From contig SEMN01000580.1 of assembly GCA_005408345.1 (NCBI GenBank), forward strand, positions 256,988 to 320,987: DNA of 64,000 nt. Direction: 5' to 3'. The stretch comes from Macquaria australasica. Lineage: Eukaryota; Chordata; Actinopteri; Centrarchiformes; Percichthyidae. A program made the position numbers and the translations under genes. Positions 1 through 12,364 of this stretch are shown here, piece after piece. How positions within the stretch are numbered: the stretch's first letter is position 1; each line of letters opens with the position of its first letter. The notes beneath the pieces were generated by a model that ran no database searches, was not told where the DNA came from, and saw only the letters and a program-made list of their open reading frames with translations.

Positions 1-845
1 GCAGAGAGAGAAAGCCATGGCCAGAGGAGAGGAAAACTGACAGAAAGCTATATGTGAGAGGAAATAAGGTTTGGATCTTGTACCACTGAGGCCAAAACAA
101 TGATGGAAGCATCCAGACAGCAACGAAAAACTCAATTTGCTGCAGTGGAGCTCAATAAACAGGACAGAATCCAGTCAGCTCGACAACATCCTGATCTGGG
201 CCGTAATGGAAAACAGCAGAGAGGACAGTCTAACCAGAAGCCAGTTCTGCAAAATATTGGTCTGTTAAGAAATGGCACATTACAGTCTGTATGCAAAAAT
301 CTCTCTTTTTAAAATTTACATTTCACATGACTCCATTTATGGATTCACAAGACTTTAGCCCCAGGATTGCTCTGCATGGTTTCGTCTGTAACTGGTCTGT
401 GGATCTCTGTGGTTTCAGTAGGCCAATTACATTTAATTGAGCAGCACACACAGACACATAGAAAAGCACACTGAAAAACTGACACACACACATAAAGAGA
501 TACCAAAGAGACAAATATTAAACATTCTGCAGGCCACCTGAGACTAAATATTTCTATCAGAGCAATATTAAATTAATCTACAGTTAATATGCGTATGTGT
601 GTGAATGTGTGTGTACACTGGGACCTGTTAAGTAGGTCAGACATTGCGCTGTTTAATAAACTTCTTTATAATTATTTAATTTTTTATGCTTTTCCACAAC
701 TCTCTATCTTTCTGTTGGATGGAGACACACACACACAGTCTGAATATCAGCTTTTTGCTGAGCACTGTTACTTTTCCTCATTAAGATCTGCTATTAGTAG
801 CTTTGTAGTTGTGTGTTTTTGCATGAATTTGCAGTAGTGCACATC

Positions 846-848
<3 letters not shown>

Positions 849-879
<31 letters not shown>
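849..879. repeat. (GT)n microsatellite
   Basis: A 31-nt uninterrupted GT tract, followed by shorter GT runs to about 890 and near 976-995 and 1061-1097. Confidence 0.97.
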
Positions 880-881
<2 letters not shown>

Positions 882-1558
882 AGTGTGTGTGTTTGTACAT
901 CTGGTAAACACCCACTGCACCCTGAGAATTAGCATATTAGAGGTCAAATCCATAATACACTAAGGAGGCTGGAGGGTGTGTGTGTTTGTGTGTGTACTTG
1001 CTTTTCTAACCCCTCCTGTCATATTGACTGTGCTCTAAAGATTCAAGCCTGCAGGAAACTGTGTGTGTGTGTGTGTGTCCATGTGTGTTTGTGTGTGATC
1101 ATGATGCTTGTTCCCTTGTTAATGATACGCCTATTGCATCAGACATACACACGCACCGCACACAAATACAAAGTGAATTCATGCCCCCACACATACACAC
1201 ACACATGCGTGCACTGTGAACCACAGACAAAGACCCTTTCCCTGAGGAATTCCTACCCGCTGTTGTGGAAAACGTTGTTTTAAAGCGACATGGTGCTTTA
1301 GTCGGTTATTAGGTGGTTAGCTTGTGGCTAACAGTAATCATTGGTGTCTCTGAGAAATGCTAGCAATGCTACTAAGCTGGTTTTACAGTATCAAACCAAG
1401 TCTTAATATTAAGGCAAATGTAACCAAAATGATTGTGACTACATTGTAATGGCAACAAACAATGTAAAAGAGAAAATAGGTGTTGAACAAATATTTAATC
1501 AAATATTGAAATATAGTATGTCTCCCACTCTACCTTTATCCAAAATGCATTCACAGAT

Positions 1559-1559
<1 letters not shown>

Positions 1560-1618
<59 letters not shown>
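1560..1618. repeat. (CA)n microsatellite
   Basis: About 58 nt of uninterrupted CA repeat. The overlapping ORFs on both strands (around 1449-1792) are read-throughs of this tract. Confidence 0.97.
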
Positions 1619-1620
<2 letters not shown>

Positions 1621-2043
1621 CGCCGGAGGTAGATGCTATTAATACAAGGCTGAACCAGGACAGTGGAAGTGGGGAACGGAAGCAGGCCGGTATCCGCTGG
1701 GAAACAGATCGCTGCCCCCGTTTTAACCAGGGTACTGCTGGGAATATCAGCAGGAATGACCAGCGGGAATAACTAACGGGAAGACCGCTCACTCTCTGAG
1801 AAAATCTGTGACCTAGACATACCAGACAAGGTACATTTCCACTATAGTCACTGATCTGACACTGATCTCACACAGGGAAACAATTTCAGTTATAAGCTTC
1901 AGGTCATGAATCAAGATGAACAACCTCTGATTGATCAGTAAATATACAGCTTTACTAACAAGACATAAAAATGATCAGGTGAAGGTGAAAGGTGATAGAG
2001 GAACAGTTGCAGAGTGCAGATAGTGCTAGCAGATAGCAGATAG

Positions 2044-2083
2044 TGCCATCTATGTTACAGTTCTGTATGTAACATAGATGGCA
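2044..2083. repeat. short inverted repeat (hairpin)
   Basis: TGCCATCTATGTTAC and GTAACATAGATGGCA form a 15-bp perfect stem (16 with the flanking A-T pair) around a loop of 8-10 nt. The left arm follows a direct repeat of AGCAGATAG at 2017-2043. It is too short for a typical microRNA precursor. Confidence 0.8.
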
Positions 2084-3104
2084 ATGTTCCCAATAAAGTT
2101 AAACATATTGCTGAAAAAGAACGGATAGAATGACACATGAAAAAAGTCAATAATAAAGATGCGGAAAGGAGGAATAAAATTGACAAAGAATGACAGAAAT
2201 GGAAAAGACGACGTATGGTTAGAAGAGAGAAATTTGAAAATAGGGAGAGAGAAAAGATTTTGAGAGTCAGGAATGTAGTGAGGGAAGGATGGACTTGATT
2301 AACTGCGATAGCAAACACACCTGTTGCCCTGCTCTTTCTGTCTCCCTGTGCGTATGAATGTGTGTGCGACAGTGTGTGTTATGACAGATGTCGTACCATG
2401 CTGCTTCCCAGCAGAGGACGGGCTTAAAGTTCATTAGGAAGGCCTCTTGACATTCAGCCTCTGATACAAGACACTTCCAAAAACACTGAGGACTGCTGGT
2501 AGCATAACAAATACAAATCGGAGAGCTGTGTTCATAACCTCCGATTGGCTGAGGCACGTTTAAAGCCACCTTAAAAGACCCAATGAGTATACAACTTGTA
2601 CTAATTTCCATGTTTAAATGTCATATGCACGGCATGTTAGAAGAGGGAAAATAACAGGACTGTTGACATCTTATTACAACAGTTTGGAAGCGGTCAAAAA
2701 CTGCATTTTATTTGAGTATATTACCCACAGAAGAGTTATATTACCCATAGCAAAAAAAGTTTAAAGCCAGAGAATGTTGAACTCTTTGTTCAAACTTTAT
2801 AAATACATTTAACTTAAGTGATATGAGTTAAAAAGACCCCTGGGACACAGAGAGAGAGAGACAAAGCCAGAGTCAGAGACACAGAGCTATGTGTGTTTAA
2901 TGTCACCCTATGAACTCCATTGTATTTAATAGGAGCCAGAGTGTAATTCATTTTGTAACCACCTGAGAGACCAGACAGGACCTTCTGACTCTGCATTATA
3001 ATGAAGTGAAACTCATAGTCCATTCACTCTTAAGTCAGTGCAGACATAAGTGGTGTGGCCTGATGTCCAGGGACCTGAACTCATTAAAAAGGGAGTCTAC
3101 TGAA

Positions 3105-3842
3105 CAGTCAAACCTTCTGTTGTCTCCATAGATTCTACTATACATAAGAACCTCATACAACCTCCTCTTGTATCCACAGAGTCTACTACACATTTGAACT
3201 ACCTGCTGTCTCGAATATTACAACCTTGTGCTGACTCCCTAGAATCTACTGAAAAGGAAAACCTCCTGCTATCTCTATTGGAGACGAGGACATACTGCTG
3301 TCTCAAGAGAGTCTACCAAACATTAAAACCTCCTGCTGCCGTTTCCATTGAATCTAGTGAAAGTTACAACTGCCTGCTGTCTCCAGAGAATATACTGAAA
3401 TTTAGAGCCTCCTGCTGTTTCCATAGAATCCAATGAACCAAAGAACATGCTGTTGCATTGAGAGTCTACTACACATTGGACTTCCTGTTGTCTGCATGGT
3501 TTCTACTGAGCATTAGAACCTGGTGCTGTCTCCACAGAGTCTACTGAACATTGTAACTCCCTGCTATCTCAATAAGACTTTATTTATTCTCCACTGAATC
3601 TAGTGAGCAGTAGAACCTCCTGCTGTTTTAGAGTCTACTAAAACATTTGAATCCACTGCTTTCGCCATAGAATCTATTGAACAATAGAACCTCATGTTGT
3701 ATCCTGAGTCTACTACACATTAGAACTTCCTGCTGCCTTCAAAGATTATATCAAGCATTAGAACCTCTTCCTGTCCTCTTCCTAGTCTACTAAACATTGG
3801 AGCCTCTTGCTATCTCCATAGACTCTATTGAACATTAGACAT
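3105..3842. repeat. degenerate ~42-bp minisatellite
   Basis: About 17 diverged copies of a unit close to GAACCTCCTGCTGTCTCCATAGAGTCTACTGAACATTA are arranged head to tail, with unit lengths of roughly 36-50 nt. Landmarks are the recurring TCTACT(A/G) motifs at about 3134, 3183, 3244, 3312, 3468, 3504, 3540, 3634, 3711 and 3787. The 80-codon open frame at 3194-3436 is a by-product of the repeat. Confidence 0.75.
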
Positions 3843-5404
3843 CCGACCATGCAAAAACACCTGAATAACATACAAAACATTGTGTTGTACAATCCCAATT
3901 GTGACAATTTTCACAACCTTTATTCTGTTCTTTTGTATTATTTTACCCTATCTCTTGTATGTTTTGCCTCTATTCAACCATGTTCTGTTGTATTCTTTTA
4001 TGTTGTTTTTAGTACAATTCACCTCCATTTGGTTCATTGTTCACTGTGCTGGGTTCGATTTAGTTCTCTGGTGAGTGAACAACAGCGCACTGTGCGTGCT
4101 GCCACTCTCCATCTGACAGTCAGTGGAAATGAATGCAGTAGAGAGTTGCGGCCGTTCATTGATTTCCACTTTAGATCCACTTCATACATCCAGGAGAGTT
4201 GAAGAGGTGAATGAGGAGTCTGACTTACACGAGGAACAAGCAGGAAGATGGTACAGGGATACATTTGACAGAATCCTGTGACTATAGATAGCTTGTCACA
4301 TGGCAGTGAGGGCTCCTTTCGGATCTGAAAGATGTCTGGTCCTAGATAATGATGTTATGGGATTGTCTTATATCCTGGTAAAAACAACATGTACTTCTTT
4401 CATATAAATGTTATTAAGCTATGTTACTGATGGCAATGTGGAGGTCGATTGGACATGATTAAGTTTAGGTATAAAGTTAAAAATAGTTATCATTAGAGGA
4501 GGGAGGACGAGAGTTCAGCTACATTCGTCAGTCCTGTGACTTTCATCATATTTGACGTCCCTCCCTGTGAGCAGGAAGGGATCAGCATGGAGATGGGGAT
4601 GGTAGTTTTTGGACTATGAGGATGATGGATGAGAATCGGATGGTTTAAAACAAGCTGTACGGCTCAATATGCAATCTGAATACTCTTAATCATGTGAATT
4701 CACAATGCCCACTTTCATTTGGGTTTCATTTGAATACATTATCTGCTATTAGAGGGGAGAAAAAAAGGACAGAAGGAGAACCAGTGTGTGTATGTGTGTG
4801 TGTGTGTAGACAGTGAGTAATGTGGAGCAGTGCGCTGGGCCTGCTGCCGTCTCCGATAACCAATGATGGAGGAGAGACCTGATCAATAACTACACACACA
4901 CACAACTCTTTTTCGCTCTTGCTCTCCATTTTGACATACACTCAGACCCACACACACACACAGAAATATGCGTACAGGCAGGCAGACAAACACACAGAAA
5001 TACACATAAACATGCACACACATATACAATGACCCCTGCAACTTCGTCTTTTTTTGAAAGCTTGGGAATGGAAACATTCCTGTGAGAGAGTCCCCAGAGA
5101 GAGAACGAAAGGGGGATGGGGAGAGAGAGGGAGAGAGAGGGAGAGAGAGGGAGGGATGGAGGTCTATAGGGGTCTAACACAGTATAAGCCCGGACTTTGC
5201 TCATAGGCACTCTAGTAAACTCATCTCTTTACTACCCCTTCACCTCCTCCTCCATTAAGATCCAAAGTTACCTTCTTCTTCTTTCCCTCCTGTCATTTAA
5301 CATCATTATATTCTGTTCTTTAATTCTTTTCCCTCTTTTCATGTCAGCACCAGTCTTAAAATAGAACTGGTCTGGTCTGGAAACTACTAGCATGCTTACA
5401 CTGC

Positions 5405-5407
<3 letters not shown>

Positions 5408-5484
<77 letters not shown>
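5408..5484. repeat. (CA)n microsatellite
   Basis: 77 nt of uninterrupted CA repeat, one of the longest dinucleotide tracts in the window. Confidence 0.97.
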
Positions 5485-5490
<6 letters not shown>

Positions 5491-6736
5491 GCCAGTGGAA
5501 ATGAACAGCAAAGCAATAAGGCCTTTTAGTGTTTTCTGTGGCATGCTAAAGCAATAATCATAACTCTTACTAATTGAATACCTACATGAGCTTGTGGTGT
5601 GTGGTTGTCTGTATGTATGCGTGTTTGTGTGTGTGTGCACGCAGCGTGCACATGTTTTACGAGCGTCTTTTGTCAGTGAAGGTATTGGGAGTGAAAGGTG
5701 TAGCCCTTTCTTTCTGTTTAGGGAGACATAAATCTATGACAGCTGCTACTAAAGCACAAAAGGGGATGTTTGAATGCATGGATAAATGAGAGGATGGTGG
5801 AAGGAAGAGGAGGAGAGAAAGACAAAGGATGAAGCACGGGGAGAGAGCACCGAAAGGAGGAAAGAATGATGACATTTCAGTACTTATACTGTACTTACTG
5901 TACTTAAATATAGAGCTGGTTAGCATTTTTGATTCAATATGATAGTAAAGTTTCAGAACCAATACCAAAATTATACTTACATTGAGGAATACAAACACTT
6001 TTTCTACAAACCCTTTTTTTTATTTACCAAAAGAGGTCAACATTTTCTGATGTTAAGTGTTGTCTAGACACAAGCAGCTGTACAAGAACTTTGTCTAAAT
6101 AAAATGGTCAAAAACTGAACACTTTGTACTTGACAGTTTTTTGTATTTGGTGCTTTGGACACATCTCTGTCGATACCAAAAAAGTATTGAGGTTCGATAC
6201 CAAGTCCTACCCATACACAGTGTTAAAAGTGTGTACTGTTCATGTCTAATCTTTTATTCCATTATATTACTATTATAAGGTTTTATGTTACTCTTGTACT
6301 ACCTTGGAAAAAGTGTACATTGACACCATTAAAGCACCTATCAACTGAATTTACAGACACTGTGAGAAGGAGACATTAAGACCCACAGGGACTGGTCTAC
6401 AGTAGTTGGTCCTGGATCAGTGCAGTCAACTGTAAAGGTGTCTAACAAGGGCTCGTCTCACATCAGCAGTTGTCGCTGACCCCTTTCTCGTCCTCGCTCT
6501 CCCCCAGAGGGTCAGGGGTTTCTATTGATCCACCATAAATTCTCACACACTGTGGGACACCGAGGAGACCTTAACTGTGAATGACACACATGCACAAATC
6601 CACACAAAACACTTTGTCACGAAAGCCAGGATGCATGAGCAGAAATACATGCATGCGGTATGTATGCCATAAAAACACAGCTAGGCACTCGAACACACAA
6701 TAGACACACAAACAAACACCCCAGCAAAGGTAAATA

Positions 6737-6783
6737 CCCCCCCCCCCCCCCACCCCTCCCACACACACATATATATATATATA
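6737..6783. repeat. poly-C run followed by (CA)n and (TA)n
   Basis: About 15 C residues, then CACCCCTCCC, a short CA tract and a TA tract. It is a compound simple repeat. Confidence 0.95.
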
Positions 6784-8259
6784 CAGTGAAACGACTGAAG
6801 TCATTTAGAGTTTCCAGAGATGCACCAGAAGCCAAGTCCAACACAGCAGAGTGGGAGAAATGATTTCAGACCCTGGTAATCACAGCTTTAATTACATATT
6901 CTGCTCTCTCTCTCCCTCTCAGTCTTCCTCCCTTCCCTCCCTTTAAATCCCTCTCTTCTTGGCTTCAGTTTATAGCCAGACGTTTGTCACTTTGCCATCC
7001 TCCTTATGGCTTCCTCTCTCCCTCTCTCTGTGTGAAGCAATGGAAATGGGATTTTTCTGCTCGGTCTTTCTTTCCACTTCTTTTTCATTTGCTCACCCAC
7101 CTCTTTCTCTCTCTCTCTCTCTCCTCCGTCCTTGTTCACCTCCTCTAACTCCTCACTAATTCAGGCACTTCTAAAAAGCGAGTTTGTGTACAGTGTGTTT
7201 TGCATGCGCGCACCACTGTGTACAAAACTGCATCGAAATGACAAGTGCAGCCACAAAATGGCACAATGGGGACAGGTGTGCAGTATATAGTTAATTTTGT
7301 TTGCGTGCATATGCTTTACTATGCAAAGAGTAAGTGTATGTATGTGCATAGCCTATAAGGATAAAACTCAGTTCAGTTATTAACATACTGCAGAGCTTGA
7401 TCAGAGCCTTACCACGCACAGTATGTACACAGATCAGATATGATATATTAAGAAACAAGCCATGTTCACCGTGCAACACTGAAGCTTTAAGTGTCACATA
7501 TTTTAAAGTGACAAACATCTGATGTTTTTAGGCACAGCATGAATAGAAATAAAACGGAAATGGAATATGATCTTTTTCTGTCTGATCTGGACAAGGTTCA
7601 CATGCAGTCCTGCGTTAAATCAGCTGCATATCTGATCAGTGAAGTGGAATTCCTTGTTTTTCTCCAGTGGACAATGACTCAAGCTGCCAGTGGAGAGATT
7701 TGCATGCTCAAAATACATATTTGTATTTGGATAGAGGCCTCCAATCAAGGAAAACTAAAACAGACAAATCATATTTAAGGTAGAATTTGCTCCACTGGTG
7801 ATGAAAAAACACTCTAAGAGGACACACACATCTTAAACGTGTGTTTTCTCCCTGGCGCCAGGCTAATGAATATATTCATCTACGACAACAGAGACTGATC
7901 AGAGAGTGTTTTTCCATCAATATCTGACTGAATCTGAAGTTCTGCAGCCTGAGATCTTCGGAAAACAGACGAGCAGAGGAGGATGGCAGTGCAGTGTGTG
8001 TGGGCTGGTCATGAAAAGTTTGGTTTTACAGTATACTGGAAGCAGAGGAGGAAAGGAAGAGAGTGTGTAATGGAGGATTTTTTAAAGGCTTGGAAGTGAC
8101 ACAAAGTCACACACACACACACACAGACTCGGGCCTTTAATGTCTTTATTGTAAATGTGTCAGATACAGAGAAAGACTTAACGCACCTCCACCACCAGAG
8201 CAGATATACATTCTCAAATACTGTTGATCAGACGTGCCAAACAGCAGGGGATGTAAAAC

Positions 8260-8381
8260 ACACACACACACACACACACAGACAGACCTGTGTCCAAACA
8301 GCAGGGCATGGCTAGTGTCTGCCTGACCCTGTTTGTTCTCTGTGTGACATACAACAGACAGAAGGGCAACTGTAGGCCAAT

Positions 8382-8417
<36 letters not shown>
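8260..8417. repeat. (CA)n and (GT)n tracts in inverted orientation
   Basis: CA at 8260-8280 and GT at 8383-8417 face each other across about 100 nt and could pair as a long hairpin. A further CA tract lies at 8109-8124. Confidence 0.9.
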
Positions 8418-8419
<2 letters not shown>

Positions 8420-9303
8420 GCCATTTACAGCCCTAAATTACCTGCTGTCTGGCTGTCACTATATTTAAGCATTTATAAACAGAGCGAGTAAGACAGACAG
8501 AGATTGAGCTACTGTATGCTTTTAAAATGGGTTGCAGGTGATTGGCCAATTGGTCAAATATTATTAAGTGATGAAAGAATTGACAATACAACCATCCATG
8601 TGCATGGAAAGAAATACATTTTTCTTTTTCAGGAGTTTTTTTCCCCCCTGCCCTGTTTGAGGAAGCATTACAAACTAAAATACATTCGCTTTGCATATTG
8701 GCCATTAAACATTCTTTTAGCACTAAGATTAGTATCAATTTATTTTCCATTTCCATTTTCCACGGCTGGATACTGTCAGCAGGCCTTCCAGAAGACTCAA
8801 CCACTTATTCTTCCTCCCCTTTATTCACTTTTTTGAATACCATGTCAGTTGTTTTATCTTTTATTTATGCAGTGGTTTGTATTGATTGTCATTTACTCCC
8901 ACTTGCTTGCAGAGTAGTGCCAACAATTCGGACTGTTTCAGGCTTGTTTTTGAATCAAATTGAAGAAAGATTCTCAGCCAGAACACAAAAACATCAGAGA
9001 CTCCCACGAACCACCAACATTCATCCATGGAGGACAGTAGTCCAGCTGACGCATGAATATTTGATAAAAATAAAATGTTCGAGGGTGAAATACAAAAAGT
9101 GTGGTCTTGTAGAGCTTTAAAGGCTTTTTTGCCCACTCAGTTCTAATTTCACAGGCCTTTCCGGGACTTGTTTAATTTTTACCACAAGCCCATGGTAATA
9201 TCTGACTCTTTCCATGTGCCACTAAGAGATACACTATGTTAGCACTTGAGCACACGCTGCACTAAATGAGAGCAAGCTTAATGCTAACAGTTAAACTACT
9301 GCA

Positions 9304-9569
9304 GTGTCCCATTTCAGGAGGGGCGTCTTCCGAAGTCTGCAAAACTGAGTAAGTCAAAGGTCGAAGAGGTTGTTCAATCAGAAATATGGCCTTCTTTATC
9401 CCAAATCTCTTGCACGCGAGTTACTTGTCTCATTTTGGATCTAGCAAAGAGGCTATGCCGATTCCTCTGTAATCAGTTTATTTGAGGTAGAGGTGCAGAC
9501 TCAGTCCTCCAAAGACTACAGCTTCATAGGCTGTGTCCTTTGAAGCAGGTGGCTCCTGAAATGGGACAC
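9304..9569. mobile_element. MITE-like element with 17-bp perfect terminal inverted repeats
   Basis: GTGTCCCATTTCAGGAG at 9304-9320 is exactly inverted at 9553-9569. The similarity may extend a few bases outward (ACTACTGCA against rc TTACTATT), and no clear target duplication is seen. The 266-bp interior has no ORF. The length and termini fit a non-autonomous DNA transposon; the superfamily is uncertain, possibly hAT-like. Confidence 0.6.
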
Positions 9570-9894
9570 AATAGTAAGCTGCTAGTATCGTCTCTAGAGT
9601 CACAAAATGACAAACTGTAGCTCTAACAATAATAGGTCATAGATGTGAATCATGCCATAAACAAAATGGGAATGCATGCAGAAAACCATTGCTCTATAGC
9701 ACTACTAGTGGTTAAAAAAAAAAAACTCCACAGGGCACCTTTAAGTGTTAGCATGAAGCACCAACATTGTGTATGCTTAAATGAGAGAAAGTTCAAAGAG
9801 ATCACATGACAAGAGCTGAGAGTGATGAAAGACTTAAACTATCCCTGAGAGAAAGTTAAAATGAGGGTGAAAGTGTGATAGAGGAGGACATATA

Positions 9895-9895
9895 T

Positions 9896-9927
<32 letters not shown>

Positions 9928-9935
9928 GAGAGAAG
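9895..9935. repeat. (GA)n-rich microsatellite
   Basis: An imperfect GA tract, followed by a CT-rich stretch at 9955-9976. Confidence 0.9.
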
Positions 9936-10852
9936 AAAAGAGAGCCTGAGGCCTTTCTCTCTCTCCCGCTCTCTCATCCTCTGCAGCATCATGGGAGTCA
10001 GTGTGCTACATTAGAAACAGGATCAGCTGATAGCCTACATCCACCACTGGCCTGACTATGTTACAATACTACTGCTCAGCCCTGTGTTTCTTAAAGCAAT
10101 AATCCAAGAAAAAAAGACATTTTGTTAACAAATATAACAGAGGAATCACACAACCTTTAGCCAGATAATTTAAGCTTTTATATTCATTCATACCAGACAA
10201 TATTTGAGTACCATCAAATCTGCACAGTTCATTTAACCTTATTGAATACCAAAAAAGATGAGAATTGAACAAGGATTCTGCAACATGCAAGCTTACCACT
10301 ACAGAGGCTTTTACCCAAGTAGCTCCAAATTGCCGTCAAACTAACTCAATAGACATGTTAGTTCATGTTGCTGAGCACAACATCACATCCACAACTTCCT
10401 TCCCTGAAAAGGCAGCTAAAAAACAAAAACATATGGAGTGAACTACACAACTTACTGTTGAGCAAAGGTATGTTCCAAGGTTGGATTTTTAGTAATTTGT
10501 GTTGTTACAAATGTCATTGTAGGTTTGAATGATGTTTTCCTGCTTATGGAACAGAACCCAGAATTTATCTGATTCAGTCTCACCACTCTTATCTACCTTG
10601 TTTCCAGACATAGCACACAGCTGTTTTCAGTGAAAAAGCTCTGAAAAACCCAGTGTTCATTAGTTTTGCATTAATTCAGCGGAATACTGTTAGGTATCCG
10701 TCTACGTAGATGGAAACCTTATTTCAATAAGTCTCCTTCTTATCTAACTTACAATCATTAACACACGTCTTGTCCTGCACCTCAGCTTGTTGAACGAGCC
10801 ACCAAACAAACATTCACAGAGGAAAAATAAAGGTTACCTGGTGTAACCCCAG

Positions 10853-11028
10853 TTCTATGAGTACGTGCGAGGCCCTCTAACGGGCTTCGCTATTGGTTCA
10901 TCCCCTCGAGGCTCCGCCTCGGCACCTGAGTCAAAGTTCATGTACTCACCATCCAATCAGGAGGTAGTCCCCTTCCCTACAAAACCCCAGTACGCGCATT
11001 GCTCGTTTCCCTTGAAAACTCAGCAACC
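10853..11028 (-). repeat. DIRS 3' inverted terminal repeat
   Basis: This 176-nt arm is the reverse complement of 14146-14323, nearly identical from CCTCTAACGGGC to CTCGTTTCCC and ending in CTCAGCAACC. Outside it the 3' end carries an extra 28 nt (10825-10852, AAATAAAGGTTACCTGG...) that is absent from the 5' end, as expected for the unequal ends of DIRS elements. Confidence 0.88.
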
Positions 11029-11053
11029 GCCACCAGGGCCAGCTGGGTTGGTA

Positions 11054-11155
11054 GTTAGAGGGCCTCGCACGTACTCATAGAACTGGGGTTACACCAGGTA
11101 ACCTTTATTTCTATGTCGTACGTGCTCCGCCCTCTAACGGGCTTCGCTATTGGTT
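11054..11155 (-). repeat. DIRS internal complementary region (ICR)
   Basis: Bases 11054-11110 are the exact reverse complement of the element's 3' end (10825-10881, 57 bp). Bases 11109-11155 are the exact reverse complement of its 5' end (14277-14323, 47 bp), and the two overlap at TT. The segment is therefore the complement of a circular junction of the two ends. In DIRS1 the ICR is the proposed template for completing the termini during reverse transcription, and here it lies next to the 3' ITR as in that model. Confidence 0.85.
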
Positions 11156-11394
11156 AAAACCGAGGCGAAGGCCGTAGGGATGAGATGTACTCCCAGCTGG
11201 GCCGAACCCACTAAGAGCCACTATCCCTGTACACAGTAGTTCCCCGGTCGAGTGCCACCCACCGGGGAGACTTGTGCCAGGCTGCGATGACAGCCGCTGA
11301 TCAGGCATGTCACGCTGAACCTCCATGTAGAGTAGCTGAAGGTTCCGTCACCTGTGCACCCAACACAGCATGTGACACAGAGCCAGCAGTCACA

Positions 11395-12240
11395 TCCCTA
11401 GACAGGACTGCACAAAAGTAGAAGCCGAAGACCAGGAGGCGGCCAAGCAGATGTCAGCCACCGACACACCCCTGAAAAGGGCCACTGAAGCAGCGATGCT
11501 CCTCGTAGAATGTGCCCTAGCCCCACTGGGGGGACGCGCCTCATCGCCTCATAGGCCCCCCGGATAGCCGCGCAAATCCAATGGGCTAGTCGCTGCGAAG
11601 ACAGTGGAGCCCCCTGAGCCCGACTACCATAGCAGACAAACAACTGATCAGATCGCCGAAAACCCGCAGTGCGCTCAACATAGATGCAGACTGCGAGCAC
11701 CGGGCACAACGTATGAAGCCTTTTCTCGTCCGCCGACGCGTGCGGCGGGGGAAAGAAAGCTCTCAAGCGAACAACCCTAGACCTGAAAGAGGCGGTAATG
11801 AGCTTCGGCCGAAAAGACGGGTTCGGACGCAGCTCTAGCGTCTCCCCGTCATCACTGACTGACATGCAATCAGCATGCACAGACAAGGCCCCCAGGTCTC
11901 CTGCTCTCTTTGTCAAGGTCAAGGCTAGCAGGAGCGCCGTCTTGATTGACAGGGCCTCCAAATCTGCCTGCTCCAATGGCTCGAACGGTGGGCCTGCCAG
12001 GCCGTCCAAAACCGTCTGAAGGTCCCACTGGGGAACCAGGCGTCGAACAGGGGGCCGCAACCAACGAGCCCCCCGTAAGAAGTGTTTAACTAAAGGGTGA
12101 CTCCGGGCTGTGAAGCGACCGAACCCCTCGTGGCCCGCTGTAATAGCTGCCGCAAAGACAGCTACAGTAGCCGCCACACGACCGCTGTCAAACAACCCCT
12201 GCAGGAAACCCAAAACGTCCTGCAGGGGCTCGGCGGGAAG
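11395..12240 (-). pseudogene. DIRS tyrosine recombinase, frameshifted
   Basis: This is a tyrosine recombinase/integrase of the DIRS type, which would insert circular element DNA. The ORF is open from 12987, but the recognisable protein begins near PAEPLQDVLGFLQ, about 12240. An N-terminal SAM-like core-binding part (FLQGLFDSGR, HPLVKHFLRGARWL, WDLQTVLDGLAGPPFEPL) is followed by the catalytic domain with KTALLLALTLTKRAGDL, where the Arg is the first catalytic residue, then LHTLCPVLAVCIYVERT and DQLFVCYGS. Near 11528-11533, a run of six C on the minus strand, the frame is wrong by one nucleotide; the next frame carries AHSTRSIAAS (His-x-x-Arg box) and ASTFVQSCL. The expected Tyr position after STF is not conserved. 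The copy is judged inactive. The 250 residues before the recombinase in the open frame come from tandem repeats and are probably not protein. Confidence 0.85.
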
Positions 12241-12364
12241 CAGTAGAACGGGCCCACCCGCACGACCCTCCCGCCTTGGGGAAGGACGGACGGGGGGCCC
12301 TGCCAGATAGGGCCGTGACGCAGCTAAAGCTAACAACGAAATAGCTGCCTCTCGTGCACCCTCC

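Larger units (their letters stand above)
1..3104. other. non-coding stretch
   Basis: It holds GT/CA microsatellites and one hairpin (2044-2083). The ORFs are short, differ in all frames and cross simple repeats. It is probably part of a long slc8a intron or 3'-flanking DNA. Confidence 0.6.
3843..10824. other. non-coding stretch
   Basis: AT-rich with CA/GT/GA/C simple repeats and one MITE-like element (9304-9569). I see no exon or RNA gene. The 140-codon ORF at 8698-9120 overlaps opposite-strand ORFs and shows no domain. Confidence 0.6.

Noticed and set aside
1449..1792. ORFs on both strands containing poly-His-Thr or poly-Cys-Val
   Set aside because: Read-throughs of a (CA)n tract. The same applies to the ORFs at 5268-5640, 14884-15108, 27703-28062 and 45839-46054.
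3194..3436. 80-codon ORF with Leu/Ser/Glu repeats
   Set aside because: It is the minisatellite read in one frame; units vary in length, so the frame is not kept.
8698..9120. 140-codon plus-strand ORF
   Set aside because: No domain, overlaps minus-strand ORFs of similar length, AT-rich intron-like composition and no splice or promoter support.
10865..11080. Plus-strand ORF MRGPLTGFAIGSSPRG..., with a matching minus-strand frame at 14098-14319
   Set aside because: Both are translations of the two DIRS inverted terminal repeats, not genes.
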